Program-made: the position numbers and the translations under genes | Notes under the pieces: generated by a model | Told to the model about the DNA's origin: nothing | Databases searched by the model: none | Seen by the model: the letters and a program-made list of their open reading frames with translations, nothing else | Source: DTFZ01 sp050260375 | Lineage (GTDB): Bacteria; Bacillota; Clostridia; Christensenellales; SZUA-584 | Direction: 5' to 3' | NCBI GenBank assembly: GCA_050260375.1 | Contig: JBLNCA010000013.1 | Coordinates: 1-46,055, forward strand | DNA length: 46,055 bases | Shown here: positions 41,166-46,055 of the stretch, piece by piece | Position numbering within the stretch: position 1 is the stretch's first letter | Layout of the letters: each line of letters starts with the position of its first letter

Positions 41166-41193
41166 CCGATGACAAACTTATGTTTGTCATCGG
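41166..41193 (+). terminator. Stem-loop after the radical SAM gene
   Basis: CCGATGACAAAC (41166-41177) pairs perfectly over 12 bp with GTTTGTCATCGG (41182-41193), loop TTAT, starting 8 bases after the stop. The following bases (GTCTTGCCC) are not T-rich, so termination may be weak. Confidence 0.6.
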
Positions 41194-41208
41194 GTCTTGC
41201 CCATTCTA

Positions 41209-41241
41209 CCACCCCAAAAAAATCTTTTTTGGGACCCCGAT
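41209..41241. repeat. Single, short copy of the GGGGTCCC hairpin repeat (inverted)
   Basis: On the minus strand it reads CGGGGTCCCAAAAAAG...TTTTTTGGGGTGG, matching the ends and A/T-stem version of the unit at 23269. It lies in the gap 41159-41662, which otherwise holds only hairpins and one promoter. Confidence 0.65.
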
Positions 41242-41294
41242 TTACCTCCGGTACGGACGGCTGGGCGCTTCTGCTAGAATTTTATGAATTTCCG

Positions 41295-41331
41295 CATGCC
41301 CTTCACTGGCAGAGTCCAGATGAAGGGCATG
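41295..41331. other. Strong intergenic stem-loop
   Basis: CATGCCCTTCA...CTGG (41295-41309) pairs with CCAG.A.TGAAGGGCATG (41316-41331): 15 bp with one bulged A and the 6-nt loop CAGAGT. No T-run follows. It could be an RNA element or another palindromic repeat type. Confidence 0.6.
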
Positions 41332-41574
41332 TTTATGTTCGGATTTCAACTCCAAATCTTATTCATTTTTCATGTAGCAATCTTGTCAGCGAGCTGAAAT
41401 ATTAATATGTACGATTATATTAATTTTTAATCGCAGCGTTATTGCCATTTATCCTTTCAGCGAATGTATATGGTAATAAATATTTCGCCGCTTATACGTG
41501 CAGTATAATGTAATTTAATATTTGCCAAGCAATTTAATTATATATAAGCAATAAAATGGAACCCAGAACCAGTA

Positions 41575-41603
41575 TTGACAAATGGTAGTTAATACATTAA
41601 TAT
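41575..41603 (+). promoter_or_regulatory. Promoter of the Gre-like gene
   Basis: TTGACA (41575-41580), 17 nt, TAATAT (41598-41603). It overlaps an in-frame upstream ATG at 41582, which therefore cannot be the start, and supports ATG 41663. Confidence 0.65.
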
Positions 41604-41662
41604 ATTCTTTAATATATTACGGAAGTGTTAAGTTTTTGTATATCGGGATACCAAGGAACGCT

Positions 41663-42133
41663 ATGAACAGGCAGATTACGAAAGAAGTGTATAATTATCT
41701 CGCGCTGCACATGAAGGAAGTACAAAACAGAAAGATTTCCATGGTGCGCCAGTTTTCGATGGATTATGATAAATACGTAAAGCTTTTGGGCTTTTTAAAC
41801 AAATACATCAAAAATCTCGAAGTATATCTCGATAACGCGGAGGTTGTCGAAGGGGAAAGCAAACCTCAGTTCGTGACTATTGGCAGCGTAGCAGATATAA
41901 AGGACTCTTCGCGCCGCAGCCGCTCGTATATAATAACAGGCGCGGGTACGGAAGGGACTTACGAGTCAGCCGGCGGCTGCGAGGCGGTACCCTGGTTCTC
42001 CGAGCTGGGCATGCAGCTGCTGTTTAAGGAAACGGGGCAGGAGATAAGGCTGGAGAAAGGCAGGGCCACGGGAACTATAACCGGCATCAAGTACGATATG
42101 GGCTCGGAAGCCGAGATATTTCTGCAAAGATAA
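41663..42133 (+). CDS. Stand-alone Gre-factor-like C-terminal domain protein
   Basis: A 156-residue protein. Residues about 1-70 are helical and charged, with YDKYVKLLGFLNKYIKNLEVYLDNAEVV. The rest resembles the FKBP-like C-terminal domain of GreA/GreB (PQFVTIGSVADIKDSSRRSR, ITGAGTE, LGMQLLFKETGQEIRL, ATGTITGIKY). The long acidic coiled-coil finger of true GreA appears shortened, so RNA-cleavage stimulation is doubtful, while binding to RNA polymerase secondary-channel rim is plausible (as for Rnk-type proteins). ATG 41663 has AAGGA 5 nt upstream. A single gene with its own promoter. Confidence 0.75.
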   Translation: MNRQITKEVYNYLALHMKEVQNRKISMVRQFSMDYDKYVKLLGFLNKYIKNLEVYLDNAEVVEGESKPQFVTIGSVADIKDSSRRSRSYIITGAGTEGTYESAGGCEAVPWFSELGMQLLFKETGQEIRLEKGRATGTITGIKYDMGSEAEIFLQR

Positions 42134-42355
42134 CTGCGCAGTTAAAGTTAATACTATATATCAGACTGCCAGTAAAAAAATTACCCATCGCCGCAAGGGG
42201 TAACGCCTCGCACAGCAATGGGCACAATAATGCTAAACAAAAAACGGAGCAATACAAACATTATTCAACTGCAATTGTAAATCATCCATATGTTATATTA
42301 AAAAGATAAGATATTCAACATAAAAAAGTCAAACGGCGACGATGTTTGTTAAAAA

Positions 42356-42375
42356 CGTTCGTGTTTTCACGAACG
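42356..42375. repeat. Perfect 8-bp palindromic hairpin
   Basis: CGTTCGTG (42356-42363), TTTT loop, CACGAACG (42368-42375). It stands beside the terminator of the decarboxylase operon. The rest of the gap 42134-42388 shows only an imperfect CCCAT.GC/GC.ATGGG hairpin (about 42183-42228) and no gene. Confidence 0.6.
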
Positions 42376-42383
42376 ATATTGAG

Positions 42384-42416
42384 AAAAAAAGAGCGGAACA
42401 GTTTTGTTCCGCTCTT
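42384..42416 (-). terminator. Terminator of the oxaloacetate decarboxylase operon
   Basis: On the minus strand AAGAGCGGAAC and GTTCCGCTCTT form an 11-bp perfect stem (42416-42389), directly followed by a run of T. It lies 20 bases after the oadB stop. Confidence 0.88.
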
Positions 42417-42435
42417 CGTGTCTTATATCGGTGCA

Positions 42436-43581
42436 TCAGCCGAACAGCGCAAGCAGCACGCCCGCGGCAACGGCCGAGCCTATTACGCCGGCAACGTTGG
42501 GGCCCATAGCGTGCATCAGCAGGAAGTTGCCCGGACGGGCCTTTTGGCCCTCTACCTGCGATACCCGTGCGGCCATAGGCACTGCCGACACTCCGGCGGA
42601 GCCGATAAGCGGGTTCACCTTGCCTCTGGATATTACATACATGAGCTTGCCTATAAGCACTCCGCCCACGGTGCTGAACATGAATGCGAGAAGGCCGAGC
42701 CCTATTATCATCAGCGTCTCCAGCTGCAGGAAGGTTTCCGCCTTGGCGGTAGCGCCAACCGTAACTCCCAGGAATATCGTTACTATGTTAATAAGCGCGT
42801 TCTGCGCGGTGTTTGAAAGCCTTTCCACGACGCCGGACTCCCTGAAAAGGTTGCCCAGCATAAGCATGCCTATCAAAGGCGCGACAGAAGGGAGAAGCAG
42901 CACGCAAAAGACCGTAACGACTATAGGAAACACTATTTTCTCCGCCTTGCTTACCTCGCGCAGCTGTTCCATCTTAACTTCACGCTCTTTTTTCGTTGTC
43001 AGCGCGCGCATTATGGGCGGCTGTATGAACGGTATCAGCGCCATATAGGAGTAAGCGGCGATGGCTATCGCAGGCAGCAGATCGGGTGCGAGCCTTGTTG
43101 TAAGGTATATGGCCGTAGGGCCGTCCGCTCCGCCTATTATGCCTATCGAACCCGCCTCCTGAGGCGTGAATCCCAGCGCTATCGCGACGGTGAACGCGAC
43201 GTATATTCCGAGCTGCGCGGCGGCGCCCATAATAAGGCTGGACGGACGCGCGAGCAGCGGCCCGAAGTCCGTCATGGCGCCTATGCCCATGAATATGAGC
43301 GACGGGTAAATTCCCAGCTTTACGCCCTGATAGAGATAATAAAGCAGTCCGCCCGGCTCAGACGAACCTTCGGCAGGAGCGCTCATAAGCCCCGCCAGCG
43401 GCAGGTTGGCGAGCAGCATGCCGAAAGCGATAGGAAGCAGCAGCAGCGGCTCGTATTTCTTGACAATTGCAAGATATATCAGCACGCAGGCTACTAGCAG
43501 CATTACGCCCTGCTGCCACGTAATAGCCGAAAAACCGGAGGTTTCCCAGATCTTTGCTAGTGTATCAACAAATGACGTCAT
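42436..43581 (-). CDS. oadB: Na+-pumping decarboxylase, beta (membrane) subunit
   Basis: A 381-residue protein with about ten membrane helices. The conserved channel segments are present: GSIGIIGGADGPTAIYLTTRLAPDLL near 165 (with the Na+-binding Asp of the beta subunit) and the C-terminal GPNVAGVIGSAVAAGVLLALF. It decarboxylates carboxybiotin and couples this to Na+ export, so energy is conserved as a sodium gradient. It is last in the order alpha, gamma, biotin carrier, beta, 14 bases after the carrier gene. The same subunit serves glutaconyl-CoA or methylmalonyl-CoA pumps; the alpha subunit here decides for oxaloacetate. Confidence 0.95.
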   Translation of the reverse strand: MTSFVDTLAKIWETSGFSAITWQQGVMLLVACVLIYLAIVKKYEPLLLLPIAFGMLLANLPLAGLMSAPAEGSSEPGGLLYYLYQGVKLGIYPSLIFMGIGAMTDFGPLLARPSSLIMGAAAQLGIYVAFTVAIALGFTPQEAGSIGIIGGADGPTAIYLTTRLAPDLLPAIAIAAYSYMALIPFIQPPIMRALTTKKEREVKMEQLREVSKAEKIVFPIVVTVFCVLLLPSVAPLIGMLMLGNLFRESGVVERLSNTAQNALINIVTIFLGVTVGATAKAETFLQLETLMIIGLGLLAFMFSTVGGVLIGKLMYVISRGKVNPLIGSAGVSAVPMAARVSQVEGQKARPGNFLLMHAMGPNVAGVIGSAVAAGVLLALFG

Positions 43582-43595
43582 TTCCCCGGCCTCCG

Positions 43596-43943
43596 TTATT
43601 GCAGAACCGCAAGAACGGCACCCGTTTCAACGCTCGCGCCCTTTGCAGTCGTTATTTGAGCTATTACGCCGTCCCTTGGTGCTATTATCTCATTTTCCAT
43701 CTTCATTGCTTCCAGCAGAAGTATGGTCTCGCCTTTTTTTACGGGATCCCCGCTGTTTTTCTTGATATCCAGTATTACGCCCGGCATAGGAGCCGTTATG
43801 TTTTCTCCACCCGCGGTCTGTACGGCAGGAGCGGGCTGAGGCGCCGCTGCGGGCGCGGCAGCCTTCACGCTTACGATCTGAGCCTCGCGCTCTTCAACTT
43901 CAACTTCATACTCATTGCTGTTTATCGTAACTATGTATCTCAT
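43596..43943 (-). CDS. Biotin carrier protein of the decarboxylase
   Basis: A 115-residue biotinyl-domain protein. The biotin-attachment motif EAMKMENEI is centred on the lysine near residue 81. An N-terminal beta-hairpin (RYIVTINSNEYEVEVEEREA) and an Ala/Pro-rich linker (about 30-45) precede it. The linker acts as a swinging arm between the carboxyltransferase (alpha) and membrane (beta) subunits. Because the alpha subunit in this operon lacks its own biotin domain, this separate carrier is required. Confidence 0.95.
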   Translation of the reverse strand: MRYIVTINSNEYEVEVEEREAQIVSVKAAAPAAAPQPAPAVQTAGGENITAPMPGVILDIKKNSGDPVKKGETILLLEAMKMENEIIAPRDGVIAQITTAKGASVETGAVLAVLQ

Positions 43944-43956
43944 TTTGCTGACCTCT

Positions 43957-44262
43957 CTATTTCACAAGCTTTATCGATGTAAAATGTAACTTTGACAACG
44001 GAATATTCGTATTCTTGCTTACTATCGCCATTATGAGCGCAGCCGTTTCTTCATCCACGTCAATCAGCGCAAGCTCGCTGCCTGGCTGCGCCTCTGAAAC
44101 CGCCGGGGAAACCTGTTCATCCGAAGGCGCGCCCGATTTTTGAATACGGCTTATGATTGCAGATATAAGCTTGATAAGCAAGCAAATTACTATCAAAACG
44201 ACAAACACGATGGCCAGGCCGAACGCGTCTGTCAGCAGGCTATCCAGAAAAGACATATACAT
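43957..44262 (-). CDS. OadG-family sodium pump decarboxylase gamma subunit
   Basis: A 101-residue protein with one N-terminal membrane helix (FGLAIVFVVLIVICLLIKLI, about 14-33), a linker and a short soluble tail ending LSKLHFTSIKLVK. The OadG/MmdC subunit holds alpha and beta together and stabilises the complex. GGGGG lies upstream; the second Met (residue 3) is an equally good start. It lies 7 bases after oadA. Confidence 0.85.
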   Translation of the reverse strand: MYMSFLDSLLTDAFGLAIVFVVLIVICLLIKLISAIISRIQKSGAPSDEQVSPAVSEAQPGSELALIDVDEETAALIMAIVSKNTNIPLSKLHFTSIKLVK

Positions 44263-44269
44263 CTACCCC

Positions 44270-45646
44270 CTACATTTCAACGATAGAGTACGTAACTTTC
44301 ATTACCGAGCGTTTCTCCCGCTCTTCAAAGAACTTTTCGGCTATCTGCGGGAACGCTATGTATGAAAGCACATCCTCGTCGCTTTTCGCAACACCTTTAA
44401 GCTGCTGCTTCGTCTCCTCGAACGCGGGCTTGAGCGTATCCGCAAACCGCCCCTCTATCGGTTTTTCGTCGCCTAGCACCTTTTTTATCAGCGCCTTGTC
44501 GACTTCGCCGGGAGCTTTGCCGTATTCGCCTTTTAGATAAGCTTTAACCTCTTTCGAAACGGATTTATAACGCTCGCCCAGAAGTACGTTTGATACGGCC
44601 TGTACGCCGACCATCTGGCTCATTGGCGTCACGAGAGGCGGATAGCCAAGGTCTTTGCGGACGTTGGGTATTTCCGCGAGCACTTCATCCAGCCGGTCAA
44701 GGGAGTTCTGCGCTTTAAGCTGCGCAAGCAGGTTCGAGAGCATTCCGCCCGGCACCTGGTATACCAAGGCGTCCGTTTCCGTTCCCATTACAAACGGCTC
44801 CATAAGCCCCGATTCTATATGTTTCTGTTTAACCGGCTTGAAGAAATCGTTGATCTTCTTTAACACCTTTTCGTCGACGCCGGTTTCATACCCCATCTGT
44901 TTAAGCGCGTAAACCAACGTTTCGGTGGAAGGCTGAGACGTTCCTCCCGAGAACGAGGATATGGCGCAGTCTATGCCGCTGCAGCCCGCCTCTATCGCCT
45001 TTACAAGGGTAATCGGCCCGAGGCCGGTGGTGGAATGCGTGTGCACCACTACGGGCACCTTCACGCTTTCGGTAAGCGCCTTGACAAGGTCGTACGCTTC
45101 CTGTGGCCCCATTATGCCCGCCATATCTTTTATACAGATGGAATCCACGCCCATGCTCTCAAGCTGGACTCCCATCGCCGCATATTTCTCCAGGTTGTGT
45201 ATAGGGCTTGTGGTATAGCAGATAGCGCCCTGCGCATGCGCATTGCGCTTTTTAACTTCGTCTATCGCGACTTCGATATTACGAAAGTCATTGAGAGCGT
45301 CGAATATCCTGAATATATCCATGCCGTTTTCCGCCGCATGCGCGACAAACAAGCGTACGACGTCGTCGGGATAATGCTTGTAGCCAAGTATGTTCTGGCC
45401 GCGCAGCAGCATCTGCAGCTTGGTGTTCTTGACTTTCGCTTTTATTTTTCTGAGCCTTTCCCACGGGTCCTCGTTCAAGTAACGAAGGCAGGAATCAAAC
45501 GTTGCGCCGCCCCAGCATTCAAGCGAATAATAGCCGGCCTTGTCCATTGTCTCGAGTATTTCCTCGAAATCGGAAAAAGGCATTCGGGTAGCGATGAGCG
45601 ATTGGTTTGCGTCTCTTAGTACCGTCTCTGTTATGTTTACTTTCAT
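44270..45646 (-). CDS. oadA: Oxaloacetate decarboxylase alpha subunit (carboxyltransferase)
   Basis: A 458-residue TIM-barrel carboxyltransferase. It has the start ETVLRDANQSLIATRM, the pyruvate/oxaloacetate pocket GATFDSCLRYLNEDPWERL, the metal-carboxylated lysine in SICIKDMAGI, and the metal ligands of VVVHTHSTTGLG. The C-terminal conserved domain follows, but the usual fused biotin domain is absent; the length fits the short form with a separate carrier gene. It transfers CO2 from oxaloacetate to biotin. AAAGGA lies 8 nt before the start. The alternative function, pyruvate carboxylase subunit B, is made unlikely by the adjacent beta and gamma pump subunits. Confidence 0.95.
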   Translation of the reverse strand: MKVNITETVLRDANQSLIATRMPFSDFEEILETMDKAGYYSLECWGGATFDSCLRYLNEDPWERLRKIKAKVKNTKLQMLLRGQNILGYKHYPDDVVRLFVAHAAENGMDIFRIFDALNDFRNIEVAIDEVKKRNAHAQGAICYTTSPIHNLEKYAAMGVQLESMGVDSICIKDMAGIMGPQEAYDLVKALTESVKVPVVVHTHSTTGLGPITLVKAIEAGCSGIDCAISSFSGGTSQPSTETLVYALKQMGYETGVDEKVLKKINDFFKPVKQKHIESGLMEPFVMGTETDALVYQVPGGMLSNLLAQLKAQNSLDRLDEVLAEIPNVRKDLGYPPLVTPMSQMVGVQAVSNVLLGERYKSVSKEVKAYLKGEYGKAPGEVDKALIKKVLGDEKPIEGRFADTLKPAFEETKQQLKGVAKSDEDVLSYIAFPQIAEKFFEEREKRSVMKVTYSIVEM

Positions 45647-45740
45647 ACCAAAATCCTTTCTCTAAAATTTTACATTTATATAAAACCGTTGTGGTTTTAT
45701 TTTCCGACAAAATTTTATTGCCTGTCCTGCCGCAGCCTTT

Positions 45741-45767
45741 AAAAAAGGCGGGAAGCGTAAGCTTCCC
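45741..45767 (-). terminator. Terminator or attenuator upstream of oadA
   Basis: On the minus strand GGGAAGC (45767-45761), loop TTAC, GCTTCCC (45756-45750), then GCC and a run of six T (45746-45741). It lies about 95 bases before oadA and about 140 bases after the promoter at 45895. It may attenuate the operon or end a separate small RNA. Confidence 0.75.
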
Positions 45768-45894
45768 ACCCTAGAAACTCAAAATCTTGAACATCGCTGC
45801 CAACCGAAAATGCAATAACTATTCTATTATCGTTATTATAATACATTGTGAATAAAAAAACAAATATTATTGCGAAAAATCCCTCCCCATGATA

Positions 45895-45923
45895 ATTATA
45901 TTGCCGGCGATTTCTATTGTCAA
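45895..45923 (-). promoter_or_regulatory. Perfect-consensus sigma-A promoter upstream of the oad operon
   Basis: On the minus strand: TTGACA (45923-45918), 17 nt, TATAAT (45900-45895), a full match in all twelve positions with ideal spacing. Transcription would start near 45888. The remaining sequence to the window edge (45924-46055) holds a CCTCCAG/CTGGAGG palindrome near 45985 and no gene that I can see. Confidence 0.8.
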
Positions 45924-46055
45924 CACTTGCGCGGCTCTACGTTGTCAATTGATCTGTTACACTTTTGGCAAAGTTCTCCCTCCAGTACTGGAGGGGCGAT
46001 TTTCGTCCCAAGACCAGCAATGGAAAGTTGTTGTCCCATCTCTGATAGCGCTGTA

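Noticed and set aside
41112..41405. Open frame overlapping the radical SAM 3' end, 97 codons
   Set aside because: It runs through a hairpin terminator region and a repeat copy, has no ribosome binding site, and its peptide looks like a translated non-coding sequence.
42346..43048. Two long plus-strand open frames opposite oadB
   Set aside because: They are antisense shadows of a firmly identified membrane protein gene with strong codon bias; no ribosome binding site or family pattern.
45771..45888. Oad leader considered as a known riboswitch (guanidine, c-di-GMP, TPP, SAM)
   Set aside because: None of the conserved cores of these classes can be found, apart from a chance CTAGGGT string next to the terminator.
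45924..46055. Right edge considered as an insertion-sequence end
   Set aside because: There is a CCTCCAG/CTGGAGG palindrome and some IS-like wording, but no transposase frame, no terminal repeat pair and no target duplication within the window.

Overview
The window looks like chromosome of a spore-forming anaerobic Firmicute of the class Clostridia. The support is spoIID and a spoIIQ-like gene next to murA, a T-box leader, a clostridial-type c-di-GMP-I riboswitch, a four-gene Na+-pumping oxaloacetate decarboxylase operon, GGAGG-type ribosome binding sites, and proteins that read as typical clostridial families. I cannot name the species.

Region 1 (1-20430) is a catabolic island. The left edge is the 3' end of a group II intron (domains V and VI). 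A first set of genes follows: FGGY kinase, zinc dehydrogenase and DeoR regulator, closed by a terminator. A near-consensus promoter at 4355 then opens a run of 15 same-strand genes: Gfo/Idh dehydrogenase, two zinc dehydrogenases, a ribose-type ABC importer (lipoprotein, double ATPase, permease), a GldA-like dehydrogenase, another zinc dehydrogenase, a second FGGY kinase, a phosphotriesterase-like lactonase, a shikimate-dehydrogenase-like enzyme, a cupin glucose-6-phosphate isomerase, a D-2-hydroxyacid dehydrogenase, a KDPG-type aldolase and a VOC protein, closed by two terminators. The region carries eight dehydrogenases of five families. It looks like an uncharacterised route for a polyol, cyclitol or rare sugar that passes through repeated oxidation, lactone opening, phosphorylation and aldol cleavage to pyruvate plus an aldehyde or triose phosphate. 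A convergent GntR regulator lies at its right border.

Region 2 (20477-34414) is mostly core genome: an ECF sigma factor with its anti-sigma and a small secreted protein, a GGDEF/HD-GYP protein, a small LSm-like protein, a YgjP-type metallopeptidase, murA-spoIID-spoIIQ, serS, argS, a YdcF-like protein, and an EamA transporter with a striking His-rich tail. Ile codon choice shifts to ATA here compared with the island.

Region 3 (34415-39425) is rich in regulatory RNA. A T-box that appears to read isoleucine precedes an XRE-cupin regulator and an acyl-CoA synthetase. A c-di-GMP-I riboswitch precedes an HD-GYP phosphodiesterase gene and the decayed remnant of an EAL-domain gene. A tRNA-Val(CAC) has its own promoter and terminator.

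Region 4 (39426-46055) holds an AlkZ-like protein with a PflA-like radical SAM protein, a stand-alone Gre-like protein, and the oxaloacetate decarboxylase sodium pump operon. Upstream of that operon are a perfect-consensus promoter and a terminator, forming an attenuated leader or a small RNA. Two families of small palindromic repeats are scattered through the intergenic regions.
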